This document shows, piece by piece, positions 1 through 8,154 of a DNA stretch of 64,000 nucleotides (the stretch's first letter is position 1; the number at the start of each line of letters is the position of its first letter). The notes beneath the pieces were generated by a model that had not been told where the DNA came from, did not search any database, and was given only the letters and a program-made list of their open reading frames with translations. The position numbers and the translations under genes are program-made. This stretch comes from Pedobacter jeongneungensis. Its GTDB lineage: Bacteria > Bacteroidota > Bacteroidia > Sphingobacteriales > Sphingobacteriaceae. The stretch is from positions 119,330 through 183,329 of the forward strand of contig NZ_AYMG01000011.1 of NCBI RefSeq assembly GCF_000633455.1, given 5' to 3'.

Positions 1-332
1 GCCCTGCGACCAAAACTCTCCAAGGTAATCTGCTCGATATAATCATCACCCACTTCTAAAGTACTGTCTAATTTAGAAACTTCAGCAAGCTCGATCTCTA
101 AATCATCATCTTCAGAAAAGCCATCTTCCATTACTTTTCTCGTTCTCCAGATCTCCAAATCCCCGTTATCCGGATTTACGATAACATCACAGTTCTCGTC
201 TGTTCCGTATTTTTTACGCAACATGCTACGAAAAACCTCTTCCAGCACACTGATCACCGTTGGGCGATCTATATTTTTGAAATCTTTAAACTCCTGAAAA
301 GAGTCGATCAAATTAATTGTTGTAGTACTCAT
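1..332 (-). CDS. nusA: Transcription termination/antitermination factor NusA, N-terminal part (cut by window edge)
   Basis: NusA binds RNA polymerase and modulates pausing, termination and antitermination. Only the first 110 or so residues are present; the gene runs off the left edge. The translation begins MSTTTINLIDSF and continues with SVLEEVF and MLRKKYG, the usual NusA N-terminal polymerase-binding domain, then an acidic stretch and DYIEQITLESFGRRA, which leads toward the S1 domain in the family. The ATG at 332 lies 2 nt after the rimP stop, so rimP and nusA are cotranscribed, as in most bacteria. Identification is firm; the S1 and KH domains cannot be judged here. Confidence 0.95.
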   Translation of the reverse strand, partial: MSTTTINLIDSFQEFKDFKNIDRPTVISVLEEVFRSMLRKKYGTDENCDVIVNPDNGDLEIWRTRKVMEDGFSEDDDLEIELAEVSKLDSTLEVGDDYIEQITLESFGRR

Positions 333-334
333 TT

Positions 335-799
335 TTACTTAAATGAAATTAACACACTTGTTTCTAATATATCATTAAACGGTACATCTGTTTGAATTGC
401 TACCGCCTTTTTGCCTTTTTCTTTAACCGACTCTTCAATCTGTAGGTTGTTTTCTGTAACCGCTAGCAGTTTTCCTTCTTTTTTCAAGCCTTCTTTCAGC
501 TTAATACTCACCGTACGCCCAATATTTTTATTGTATTGACGGATCAGCTTTAAAGGTTCACCAACACCGGGTGAAGAAACTTCTAAATTATAAGCCTGCT
601 CTATTGCATTTTCTTCTTCGAGATGAAAACCAACATGCCTGCTTATGGCCACACAATCCTGTATGCTAATACCTTCGTCACCATCAACATGAATAATTAA
701 TTTATTGTTTGGCAACATTTTCACTTCTACCAGAAACAGCTCTGGACGGTCTGCTATTTTTTCCTCAACGAGGGCTGCAACTCTCTTTTCTACCTGCAT
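335..799 (-). CDS. rimP: Ribosome maturation factor RimP
   Basis: RimP helps 30S ribosomal subunits mature. The 154-residue length is normal. Family features seen are the N-terminal domain with LFLVEVKMLPNNKLIIHVDGD, the middle CVAISRHVGFHLEEE helix, and the conserved LEVSSPGVGEPLK segment, followed by the SH3-like C-terminal domain. The gene is first in an operon with nusA directly behind it. A good Bacteroidota promoter at 863-893 and a T-tailed hairpin at 818-841 lie upstream, so its leader may be controlled by premature termination. Confidence 0.95.
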   Translation of the reverse strand: MQVEKRVAALVEEKIADRPELFLVEVKMLPNNKLIIHVDGDEGISIQDCVAISRHVGFHLEEENAIEQAYNLEVSSPGVGEPLKLIRQYNKNIGRTVSIKLKEGLKKEGKLLAVTENNLQIEESVKEKGKKAVAIQTDVPFNDILETSVLISFK

Positions 800-817
800 A
801 TTTTAACCTGATTTCAT

Positions 818-841
818 AGAAAAAGGGGACACTGTCCCCTT
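818..841 (-). terminator. T-tailed hairpin in the rimP-nusA leader
   Basis: Arms AAGGGGACA (823-831) and TGTCCCCTT (833-841) are perfectly complementary. Read on the minus strand, the stem is followed at once by TTTTT, the form of an intrinsic terminator. It lies after the rimP promoter box (863-870) and before the rimP start (799). It may end transcripts of the lipoprotein gene at 921, attenuate rimP-nusA, or do both. Confidence 0.6.
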
Positions 842-862
842 CTCTTTTCTTCGATTACGATG

Positions 863-893
863 CAAATGTAGTAAATTTTTAGAAAAAATCAAA
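863..893 (-). promoter_or_regulatory. Promoter of rimP-nusA
   Basis: On the minus strand TTTG (890-893) is separated by exactly 19 nt from TACATTTG (863-870), matching the Bacteroidota consensus for the primary sigma factor. Transcription should begin near 856, giving a leader of about 57 nt that contains the hairpin at 818-841. Confidence 0.7.
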
Positions 894-920
894 CACTTGC
901 TGTAATTATTATGCTGATTA

Positions 921-1352
921 TTACCGTTTAAGTGTTTGTTTTTGTTGCTGTAAGTTATGTTTGGCGCTACCTGTAATCAGGTTACCAACAGTGGCGAATT
1001 TGACGCCGATATAACTTTCTACCAAATAATCTTTGCCTTTAATAAAAGGCTGATCGGGATTAAAAATAAGCGAATCGCCAAGGATTTTAACTTTTCCGGC
1101 CACTTCCAGCTCGTCCTGAATGCTATCTAACTCGCCGGGTTTAATTAAAACAGAAACCAGATTAAGTGTATCTGCATTAGCCTTATAGGCATTTTTAACC
1201 TGCAAGAGGCTTGCCTCATCAATATTTTTGATTATTATTGAAGTGCTATCTCCTGAAAACTTAATGATTGGTTTGTTGTTTCTATTCGAACATGAAAGTA
1301 CGAATATTGAAACCCAAACAATAACTGAACATTTAAAAAAGCGTTTAAACAT
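921..1352 (-). CDS. Small predicted lipoprotein of unknown function
   Basis: A 143-residue protein with a lipoprotein signal: basic start (MFKRFFK), hydrophobic core, and the lipobox V18-L19-S20 before C21. The mature part is polar (CSNRNNKP onward) with no domain I recognise, so it is expected to be anchored in the inner or outer membrane facing the periplasm. It diverges from the holin-family gene with only 18 nt between the two starts. A TATTTTTG box lies 3 nt before its ATG, which predicts a leaderless transcript. Function unknown. Confidence 0.75.
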   Translation of the reverse strand: MFKRFFKCSVIVWVSIFVLSCSNRNNKPIIKFSGDSTSIIIKNIDEASLLQVKNAYKANADTLNLVSVLIKPGELDSIQDELEVAGKVKILGDSLIFNPDQPFIKGKDYLVESYIGVKFATVGNLITGSAKHNLQQQKQTLKR

Positions 1353-1355
1353 TTA

Positions 1356-1363
1356 CAAAAATA
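1356..1363 (-). promoter_or_regulatory. -7 box of the lipoprotein gene, leaderless-type
   Basis: Minus-strand TATTTTTG followed by 3 nt and then the ATG at 1352. In this phylum the box is centred about 7 nt before the transcription start, so the mRNA would begin at or within the start codon. No clear -33 TTTG was found. Confidence 0.45.
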
Positions 1364-1370
1364 AACAATT

Positions 1371-1715
1371 ATGAGATTTATTATCGAAATCCTTTTAACA
1401 GGACTGGCGTTCTTTATCGGCGCAAAACTGGTTCCGGGTGTAACCATTGATGGTTATGGCAATGCGATTATTGCATCGGTGCTGATTGCACTTGCAAATG
1501 CAACCATCGGTTTTATTTTAAGGTTGCTAACTTTTCCGGTTAATTTTTTAACCTTGGGGCTGGTATCATTTATCATTACCGTTTTAATGATTTTATTGGT
1601 TGATAACATGATGACCTCTTTTAACACTTCAGGTTTTATTGCAGCTGCATTTTTAGCCATCGTTGTAGCGTTGATTAAAGCGGTATTTAGTGCTGTAGCA
1701 GGAGAGAAAGATTAG
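1371..1715 (+). CDS. Phage holin family 4 superfamily (YvlD-like) membrane protein
   Basis: A 114-residue protein made almost wholly of hydrophobic segments, about four membrane helices. The N-terminus (MRFIIEILLTGLAFFIGAKLVPGV) and the run GFILRLLTFPVNFLTLGL are typical of the small family named phage holin 4_2, related to YvlD. Despite the name, members are chromosomal and no lysis genes are nearby. The role in the inner membrane is not known. The gene starts 18 nt from the divergent lipoprotein gene. Family assignment is good; function is open. Confidence 0.85.
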   Translation: MRFIIEILLTGLAFFIGAKLVPGVTIDGYGNAIIASVLIALANATIGFILRLLTFPVNFLTLGLVSFIITVLMILLVDNMMTSFNTSGFIAAAFLAIVVALIKAVFSAVAGEKD

Positions 1716-1782
1716 TCCGAAGTCGTGAGTCTGTAGTCATGAGTCGGATTGGACTAAGGACTACAGACTTTTGACTAAACGA
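1716..1782. repeat. AGTC-word intergenic repeat with hairpin
   Basis: The spacer between two convergent genes is built of the words GAGTC, TAGTC and GACTA. AGTCTGTAGTC (1728-1738) pairs perfectly with GACTACAGACT (1759-1769). Similar AGTC-rich words lie after genes at 43995-44030, 45596-45640 and 46895-46955. It could act as a two-way terminator. Confidence 0.6.
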
Positions 1783-2922
1783 CTAACGAATTACTTCTCT
1801 CGAAATCACCATTTTCTGAATCTCAGAAGTTCCCTCGTAAATCTGGGTAATTTTAGCATCACGCATTAAACGCTCCACATGGTATTCTTTTACAAAGCCA
1901 TAACCGCCGTGTACCTGCACTGCTTCGATAGTTACATCCATGGCTACTTTTGAGGCGTAAAGTTTTGCCATAGAACCCGCCTGGGTATAAGGTAAACCCT
2001 GATCTTTTAACCAGGCAGCTTTATACACCAATAACCTTGCTGCTTCTATCTGTGTAGCCATATCTGCCAGTTTAAAAGCAATGGCCTGATGTTCTGATAT
2101 CGGTTTCCCGAACGATTTGCGCTCTTTTGCGTATTGTGTGGCGAGCTCAAAAGCACCCTGCGCAATACCCAAAGCCTGGGCCGCAATACCAATACGTCCG
2201 CCTTCTAAAGTTTTCATGGCGAATTTAAAACCAAAACCGTCTTCACCTATCCTATTTTCTTTAGGCACTTTTACATCGTTAAACATTAAAGAGTGTGTAT
2301 CAGATCCACGGATGCCCAGTTTATTTTCTTTTGGTCCAACAGTAAAGCCTTCCATTCCCTTTTCTACAATAAAAGCATTTATACCTTTATGCTTTAATTC
2401 GGGATGGGTTTGAGCAATAACCAGATAGGTTGATGCGGTACTTCCGTTGGTGATCCAGTTTTTGGTGCCGTTAAGTAAATAATAATCGCCTTTATCTTCT
2501 GCCGTTGTACGTTGCGAAGTGGCATCAGATCCGGCTTCAGGCTCAGATAAACAAAAAGCGCCTATTTTTTCGCCGGCAGCCAGCGGCTTAAGGTATTTTT
2601 CTTTTTGGGCTTCGTTACCGTATTTTTCCAAACCATAACAAACGAGTGAATTATTTACCGAAACCACTACGGATGCAGAGGCATCGATTTTGGAAAGTTC
2701 TTCCATTACGAGTACGTAAGAAATGGCATCCAGGCCGCTACCATTATATTTTGGATCAACCATCATCCCTAAAAAACCGAGTTCTCCAAGTTTTTTTACC
2801 TGTTCGGCAGGAAATTTCTGATGTTCGTCTCTTTCAATTACGCCAGGCTTTAATTCTTGCTGCGCAAAATCGCGGGCAGCCTGCTGGATCATCAATTGCT
2901 CTTCACTTAATTCAAAATGCAT
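1783..2922 (-). CDS. Acyl-CoA dehydrogenase, short/branched-chain type
   Basis: An FAD enzyme that makes the trans-2,3 double bond in acyl-CoA, passing electrons to ETF. At 379 residues it has the usual length. Family marks include GAFCLSEPEAGSD in the middle domain, NGTKNWITNG, and the C-terminal QVHGGYGFVKEYHVERLMRD segment. The catalytic base is E363 in YEGTSEIQ, the position used by short-chain and bacterial butyryl-CoA dehydrogenases. A TACATTTG box on the same strand (2951-2958) is a likely promoter. It stands alone, convergent with the holin-family gene. The exact substrate (butyryl-CoA or a branched acyl-CoA) cannot be read from sequence. Confidence 0.93.
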   Translation of the reverse strand: MHFELSEEQLMIQQAARDFAQQELKPGVIERDEHQKFPAEQVKKLGELGFLGMMVDPKYNGSGLDAISYVLVMEELSKIDASASVVVSVNNSLVCYGLEKYGNEAQKEKYLKPLAAGEKIGAFCLSEPEAGSDATSQRTTAEDKGDYYLLNGTKNWITNGSTASTYLVIAQTHPELKHKGINAFIVEKGMEGFTVGPKENKLGIRGSDTHSLMFNDVKVPKENRIGEDGFGFKFAMKTLEGGRIGIAAQALGIAQGAFELATQYAKERKSFGKPISEHQAIAFKLADMATQIEAARLLVYKAAWLKDQGLPYTQAGSMAKLYASKVAMDVTIEAVQVHGGYGFVKEYHVERLMRDAKITQIYEGTSEIQKMVISREVIR

Positions 2923-3082
2923 AACATTTATGTATAAAAGGTTAGTAAATCAAATGTAGCATTTCTGATTTAAATTACTATGGCTGCATAGCAATTTATT
3001 TTCACAGGGTAGATTTTAAAAAGGACTTCACGTTTAAAATGAATTATTAACCAGCATAAGCCTGGCATTAACAGAAGATTAT

Positions 3083-3090
3083 TATTTTTG
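3083..3090 (+). promoter_or_regulatory. -7 box of the AraC-type regulator
   Basis: TATTTTTG lies 10 nt before the ATG at 3101. No convincing -33 TTTG is seen. The predicted leader is only a few nucleotides. Confidence 0.4.
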
Positions 3091-3100
3091 TTAAATTGAT

Positions 3101-4171
3101 ATGGGCCAACAAATATTATTTTTCTTTAGTGCCTTAGGTGCATTTAATGGCTTTATCATTAGTGCCTACTTATTATTATTCAAAAAGCAGAAATCACTAC
3201 CCTCTTATTTTTTAGGGCTTTTACTGCTGTCAGTTTGTTTAAAGATCGGCAAATCTTTATTTTTTTACTTTTATCCGGCACTGCCTGGTATTTATATCCA
3301 AATTGGCATTTTAGGAAGTGCTTTAGTTGGTCCATCTCTCTTTTACTTTATTAAATCAGCCTTAGCACAGGATCCAAAGATAACAGTCCTACAAAAAGGA
3401 GCTTATTTCTTTTGGGTTTCGGCGATTATTGTTGCCTGTATCATTGCCCCTTACGACAATCAGCCTGATATCTGGGAAAATTATATCGGAAGAATAATTT
3501 CCATACAGTTTACCATTTATATTATATTATCTACCTGGCTACTTAGGGCTACTTTTATTAAACTTTTTACCAAAGGAGAAAAAATTTCTACGACAGAGCT
3601 ATTGTTAATTTCTGTACTTATTGGAAATGTGATTGTTCCAGCTGCATTTAAACTTCCGATTTTCTCCTTTTTTAATGGCCCATGCATTAGCGGAGCTTTA
3701 TTTTTTTCGTTCGTCCTTTACTTAAATACCTTTTTATTTATCAGCCGAAAGAAAACCAGCAATTTACTGTCAGGCAATCAGGATTTGATTCGTTATGCAA
3801 ACAAAAAAATCGCCCCGGAACAAGCCATCGTTTTAACAGAAAAACTTGAAAAAATTATTCTGGATGAAGAACTTTATAAAAACCCAGACCTTAAATTGAA
3901 TGATCTTTCAAAAAAGATCAATATTTCAGGGCACCAGCTTTCTCAATTACTTAACGATAATTTGGGTAAAAGTTTTGCTGCCTACATTAACGAATTTAGA
4001 ATAAATGAAGCTTGTGGTTTAATGCTTAACAATAGCAGCATTAAGCTAGAGGCCATTGGCTATGAAGTAGGTTTTAACTCTAAATCGACATTCTATACTG
4101 CTTTTAAAAAGTATAAGCAAACAACTCCAACGCTTTACAAAGAACAGCTAATGGTTGTTCCAGCATCGTAG
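3101..4171 (+). CDS. Membrane-bound AraC-family transcriptional regulator
   Basis: A 356-residue regulator with about seven hydrophobic helices in residues 1-225 and an AraC/XylS helix-turn-helix domain at about 255-350. The C-terminal domain contains LNDLSKKINISGHQLSQLLN and the second helix-turn-helix LEAIGYEVGFNSKSTFYTAFKKY, then TPTLYKEQ, the normal AraC ending. Membrane-anchored AraC proteins of this plan are common in Bacteroidota; the membrane part may sense a signal, but the ligand is unknown. The outer-membrane receptor gene starts 105 nt downstream on the same strand, so it is the likely target or partner. Confidence 0.9.
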   Translation: MGQQILFFFSALGAFNGFIISAYLLLFKKQKSLPSYFLGLLLLSVCLKIGKSLFFYFYPALPGIYIQIGILGSALVGPSLFYFIKSALAQDPKITVLQKGAYFFWVSAIIVACIIAPYDNQPDIWENYIGRIISIQFTIYIILSTWLLRATFIKLFTKGEKISTTELLLISVLIGNVIVPAAFKLPIFSFFNGPCISGALFFSFVLYLNTFLFISRKKTSNLLSGNQDLIRYANKKIAPEQAIVLTEKLEKIILDEELYKNPDLKLNDLSKKINISGHQLSQLLNDNLGKSFAAYINEFRINEACGLMLNNSSIKLEAIGYEVGFNSKSTFYTAFKKYKQTTPTLYKEQLMVVPAS

Positions 4172-4276
4172 TTTTGTCCCGTTTTATAATTCCGAACTCC
4201 TAAATCTGAGAATCAAAACCGGCTCTCTATACTACTCTTTTAGTTTTGGTCAATCTTAAAAACCAAACCTGAGAAG

Positions 4277-6655
4277 ATGAAACCCATAATGCTATTTTAC
4301 CTTTTTTTCTTGATAAGTCCATTGCTGAGTGCGCAAGTGATTACAGGAAAAGTACTCGATATCAAAACCAATCGGGGCTTACCCTCTGTCAGTTTAACAT
4401 TAACCAATAAAGATCGCCCGGCATTAATAAGGTATTCGAACACCGATACTTCAGGTTTTTATCGGTTTAGTGATATCCCTAATGGTAAATACAACTTATC
4501 GATTAGCTTAATGGGTTATCAAAAAGTACAAAAGGAATTATTAATTGATAAGAATAGTGCAGAAATACTAGCACTCGACAATATTTTCATGGCAGAAGAC
4601 GTCAACTTGCTTAACGAAGTAACCATTACCGGCGGAGTGCCTGCCTTTAGCACAAAAAATGGTCAGCTTAAAATCGGTATCGCCAACAACCTGTTCTTTA
4701 AATCTGCCCCCAATTTACTTGATGTGTTCAGAAAGCTCCCGGGCTTACAGGTTAGCCCTGATGGAAACATGCAAATGGCCAGCAGGGCAACTCCAACCTT
4801 ATTTATTGATGGAAAACCTGCCAATATGAGCAATGATGAAATGCTCGCCTATTTAAGCAGTTTATCGCCAGATATGGTCGAATCAGTTGAAATGATTAAC
4901 CAACCTTCCTCAAAATATGATGGAGAATATCAGGGCATTATCGATGTGAAACTAAAAAGAAATCTTTCCTTAGGACTAAAAGGCAATTATAACCTGCAAT
5001 TTCAACAAAACAATTATAGTTTATCAGACAATAATCTGGCATTGGTTTTTAAAACAAAACGGCTTGTATATGATTTAAAGCTGGGGCACACCACCGGCAG
5101 TACTTTTTATAAGTATTATGCGCTTCAATACCTGGCTAGTACCAATGCCTTGATTACAGATACACGAACGGTTACGGCGAATCGGAACTATAATGTGCAG
5201 GCAAGGATAAGTTACGAACTCAAAAGCGGACAAAACCTTGAAGCTTTTTTACGCACCTACCAGGTAAACAGAAATGCCGAGTCCGGAAATCAATTGATCA
5301 CGCAATCAGCCGGATTAGATCAGACCATTGCCCTTATTAAAAGCGATAATGACGCACACCCGAAACAACATAATTATGCAGGCGGTCTTAATTACGATGC
5401 CCGGTTTAAAAACAGCGAACTTCATATTATTACTTCCCTGGCACAGATAGATAACAGACAAACTGAAGATATTCAAAATCAAAACATTCTTAATCATACA
5501 CTTCTGAGTTATTGGAAAACCAATTCGAGGAATAATATTGTAATCCGCTCTGCACAGGCAGATTATACGCTAAACATGGGTAAAGGAAAATTCGAGTTTG
5601 GTGGTAAATTTAGCTATGCCAGCACCAAAAATAATTTACGGTACGATACATTGGCTAATTCTGTTTTTAATCCAGATCCTAAACGCAGCAACCAGTTTAA
5701 TTACCAGGAGTACATTGGTGCCGGTTACTTATCGTACAGTGGCCAAAAAGATAAAATTAACTACAGCCTAAATTTAAGAACAGAATATACCCTTACAAAG
5801 GCCTATTCTATAACAACGGGCACATTTACAGAAAGAAAGTTTTTAAAATGGCTACCAAGTTTTAATCTCACCTACACCATCGGCGATAACGAGCAACTTA
5901 GCTTCAATTACAGCAAGCGACTAACAAGACCCACTTTTGCGGCGTTAAATCCTTTTCGGTTTTATTACAGTCCTCGCCATTACTGGATTGGCAATCCCTA
6001 CCTGCAACCCTCTACAACCAACCTTATCAATTTGTCGTACAGCAGAAAAACGCTCAATATTTCATTAAATGCCGGGCGCGAAACTGATGTTATTTCCCGT
6101 TATCCGGAATACAACGCAGCAACAAATGAACTGATTTTTCTAGGTCGCAATATACCTCACCGAAATTTTGCCAACCTGCAGGTTAGTTCTCCAATAACTG
6201 TAAATAGGTGGTGGCGGATGAACCATAACGTCGGTTTTTATTACAACAAAGAGTTAACACCATACTTTGAACAAACCTATAAAATCCCCATTTACGATTA
6301 TAAAATTAATGGCAGCCAGGTTTTCAGTTTAAAAGATTGGCTGTTCGATGTGAGTTATACCTATGAATCGAAAAGCGGCAGCGGGCTTTATATTTTTGCG
6401 CCCGTTTATGGTGTCGATTTAGGGTTGCAAAAGGGATGGCTAAAAAATAAGCTCAATACTAAGATTGTGCTTTATGATGCCTTTAACAGTAGTAAAAGAA
6501 GACTTATTTTTAGGGAGAAAAGCATTCTCAATAACGATTTCTACCATTATTTTGCTTCGAACAGATTGGTTTTCAGCTTAACCTATAATTTTGGCCGCTC
6601 AACATACAGGGCAAAGGAAAACAAGAAAAGTGATGAAGAAAACAGAGCGAATTAA
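4277..6655 (+). CDS. TonB-dependent receptor-like outer-membrane beta-barrel protein
   Basis: A 792-residue outer-membrane protein. Residues 1-19 form a signal peptide ending LLSAQ. A carboxypeptidase-regulatory-like beta domain follows (about 20-105, VITGKVLDIKTNRGLPSVSL), then a plug-type region (about 110-225, with LLDVFRKLPGLQVSPDGN, TLFIDGKPAN and SVEMINQPSSKYDGE), then a long barrel with alternating aromatic strands. The whole fits the outer-membrane beta-barrel family often found behind membrane AraC regulators. The last strand is followed by a charged tail, so the C-terminal residue is not the usual aromatic. Substrate unknown; no SusD partner is adjacent. Confidence 0.88.
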   Translation: MKPIMLFYLFFLISPLLSAQVITGKVLDIKTNRGLPSVSLTLTNKDRPALIRYSNTDTSGFYRFSDIPNGKYNLSISLMGYQKVQKELLIDKNSAEILALDNIFMAEDVNLLNEVTITGGVPAFSTKNGQLKIGIANNLFFKSAPNLLDVFRKLPGLQVSPDGNMQMASRATPTLFIDGKPANMSNDEMLAYLSSLSPDMVESVEMINQPSSKYDGEYQGIIDVKLKRNLSLGLKGNYNLQFQQNNYSLSDNNLALVFKTKRLVYDLKLGHTTGSTFYKYYALQYLASTNALITDTRTVTANRNYNVQARISYELKSGQNLEAFLRTYQVNRNAESGNQLITQSAGLDQTIALIKSDNDAHPKQHNYAGGLNYDARFKNSELHIITSLAQIDNRQTEDIQNQNILNHTLLSYWKTNSRNNIVIRSAQADYTLNMGKGKFEFGGKFSYASTKNNLRYDTLANSVFNPDPKRSNQFNYQEYIGAGYLSYSGQKDKINYSLNLRTEYTLTKAYSITTGTFTERKFLKWLPSFNLTYTIGDNEQLSFNYSKRLTRPTFAALNPFRFYYSPRHYWIGNPYLQPSTTNLINLSYSRKTLNISLNAGRETDVISRYPEYNAATNELIFLGRNIPHRNFANLQVSSPITVNRWWRMNHNVGFYYNKELTPYFEQTYKIPIYDYKINGSQVFSLKDWLFDVSYTYESKSGSGLYIFAPVYGVDLGLQKGWLKNKLNTKIVLYDAFNSSKRRLIFREKSILNNDFYHYFASNRLVFSLTYNFGRSTYRAKENKKSDEENRAN

Positions 6656-6663
6656 GGCGTATT

Positions 6664-7644
6664 CTATTTAATCTCTTTCTTAAATAAAACGCGTGTTAAA
6701 CTAAAACTACCTAAAGCTAATATGAGCAAAACCTGCGAGGAATGGATAATGGTTGCATATGCCAAGCCATCTTTAAACGATATGGCATACAGCACCAGTG
6801 ATTGTGCAACCATCCAATGGAAAACACCTATACCGCCCTGCACCGGTGCCGCCATGGCAAAACCAGAAAACACAATTGCGGTAAATGCAGCATTAAAATG
6901 TAAACCGGAAGTGGCCCCAATGGATGAAAACGCGAAATACATGGAAAGTGAATAAAAAACCCATATACCTGATGTATAGGTTAAGAATAAGCCTTTTTGC
7001 TTAAGTTTACCATAAGAACCAAAGCCCTGACGAAGGCTTACAAAAATACGAAGAAATTTTTTACTAACTTTTTTCCGGAGAAAATATACCATTAATATAG
7101 CCAACACCAATACTACAACACCTAGGCCAACAAGCCACCAATAATTTAAAGTACTTATTTTTTTGGTAAGGTTAAGATAAATCGTATCGTATAAAAAATC
7201 AGAAACGATATCGTATTGGAAGGTGATCATAGCCAGGCTAGTGAGAAAAAGTACCAGTACATCAAAAAGGCGTTCGGTAATTACCGTACCTATAGAGGCA
7301 AACATGGGCACTTTTTCTGTTTTATGGATCACGGAGCAACGGCCTAGCTCTCCAAAGCGCGGTAAAGCAAGATTGGCGAGGTACCCAATCATTACGGCGT
7401 GATAGGCATTCCAGAAACTCACTTTGTAATGAATAGATTGGTACAACATCTGCCAGCGTAGCGCCCGCAACACATGGGCAATCCAAACGGCAAAAGCAGA
7501 AGTAATTACCCAAAAATAATTTGCGGTTTTAATTTCCTGCCAGATCTTTCCCAAATCCTGACCCCGAAACGCTAAATATAATACCCCTATCCCGATTAAA
7601 AACAGGATAATGTACTTTAGCGCCGTTTTGAGGTCGAATGTCAC
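6664..7644 (-). CDS. Lysylphosphatidylglycerol synthase transmembrane / UPF0104 flippase-like protein
   Basis: A 326-residue integral membrane protein with about eight helices. The segments WIAHVLRALRWQMLYQ, NLALPRFGELGRCSVIHKTEKVP and TERLFDVLVLFL are hallmarks of the AglD/MprF-like membrane family, thought to move lipids across the inner membrane. It lacks a catalytic aminoacyl-transferase domain, so it is not a full MprF. It is last in an operon behind panD, with 4 nt between panD stop and its start. The link to pantothenate genes is probably positional, not functional. Confidence 0.85.
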   Translation of the reverse strand: MTFDLKTALKYIILFLIGIGVLYLAFRGQDLGKIWQEIKTANYFWVITSAFAVWIAHVLRALRWQMLYQSIHYKVSFWNAYHAVMIGYLANLALPRFGELGRCSVIHKTEKVPMFASIGTVITERLFDVLVLFLTSLAMITFQYDIVSDFLYDTIYLNLTKKISTLNYWWLVGLGVVVLVLAILMVYFLRKKVSKKFLRIFVSLRQGFGSYGKLKQKGLFLTYTSGIWVFYSLSMYFAFSSIGATSGLHFNAAFTAIVFSGFAMAAPVQGGIGVFHWMVAQSLVLYAISFKDGLAYATIIHSSQVLLILALGSFSLTRVLFKKEIK

Positions 7645-7648
7645 AAAG

Positions 7649-7999
7649 TTATTTTAGCAGGTGGTTGTTATCGTCAGGAAAAACAAGGATCGGGTTGTAT
7701 TTTTTAGCCTCTTCAATTGGTAATGAGCCATACGACATGATGATCAAAATATCACCAAGTTGTGCCAAACGTGCTGTAGCACCATTTAAACAGATGGTTC
7801 CGGTGCCGCGTTCGCCTTTAATTACATAAGTTTCGAAACGTGCGCCATTGTTATTATTTACGATCTGCACCTTCTCATTAGCAATAATGTTAGCTGAATC
7901 CATTAAATCTTCATCTATCGTAATACTGCCTACATAATTCAATTCGGCTTGTGTTACCTTAACACGGTGTATTTTCGATTTTAATATTGTGATAACCAT
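7649..7999 (-). CDS. panD: Aspartate 1-decarboxylase PanD
   Basis: Makes beta-alanine from aspartate for pantothenate and coenzyme A. The 116-residue proenzyme has the self-cleavage site G24-S25 in YVGSITID; cleavage gives a beta chain and an alpha chain whose new N-terminal pyruvoyl group is the cofactor. Other family segments are [18 protein letters not shown] and [18 protein letters not shown] [15 protein letters not shown]. panC lies 155 nt upstream on the same strand. A TAACTTTG box 4 nt before the ATG indicates a separate, leaderless-type transcript besides any read-through from panC. Confidence 0.96.
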   Translation of the reverse strand: MVITILKSKIHRVKVTQAELNYVGSITIDEDLMDSANIIANEKVQIVNNNNGARFETYVIKGERGTGTICLNGATARLAQLGDILIIMSYGSLPIEEAKKYNPILVFPDDNNHLLK

Positions 8000-8002
8000 T
8001 CG

Positions 8003-8010
8003 GCAAAGTT
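8003..8010 (-). promoter_or_regulatory. -7 box of panD, leaderless-type
   Basis: Minus-strand TAACTTTG ends 4 nt before the panD ATG (7999), so the transcript should begin at about the start codon. No clear -33 element. Confidence 0.45.
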
Positions 8011-8081
8011 AGTAATCAGTTTGGAGTTTTCAGTCATCCGTTTGGAGTTTCGCAAAAGCGGCAAGATGTTAAGGCTTGATA

Positions 8082-8146
8082 GTTAATGGTTCATAGTTGA
8101 TAGCTTCGGGCCCTTGCCATCAACCATAAGGCTATGAACCATTAAC
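8082..8146. repeat. Long hairpin between panC and panD
   Basis: GTTAATGGTTCATAG (8082-8096) and CTATGAACCATTAAC (8132-8146) are perfectly complementary over 15 bp, and an inner TTGAT/ATCAA pair extends the stem. There is no T-tail. It begins 8 nt after the panC stop, so it may protect the panC 3' end or reduce read-through to panD. Confidence 0.65.
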
Positions 8147-8154
8147 CGACTACA

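Noticed and set aside
1371..1715. Prophage remnant because of a holin-named gene
   Set aside because: The holin 4_2 family is a common chromosomal membrane family, and there are no other phage genes around.
2117..2924. Plus-strand frames inside the acyl-CoA dehydrogenase gene
   Set aside because: They are antisense shadows with no start signals and no recognisable domains.
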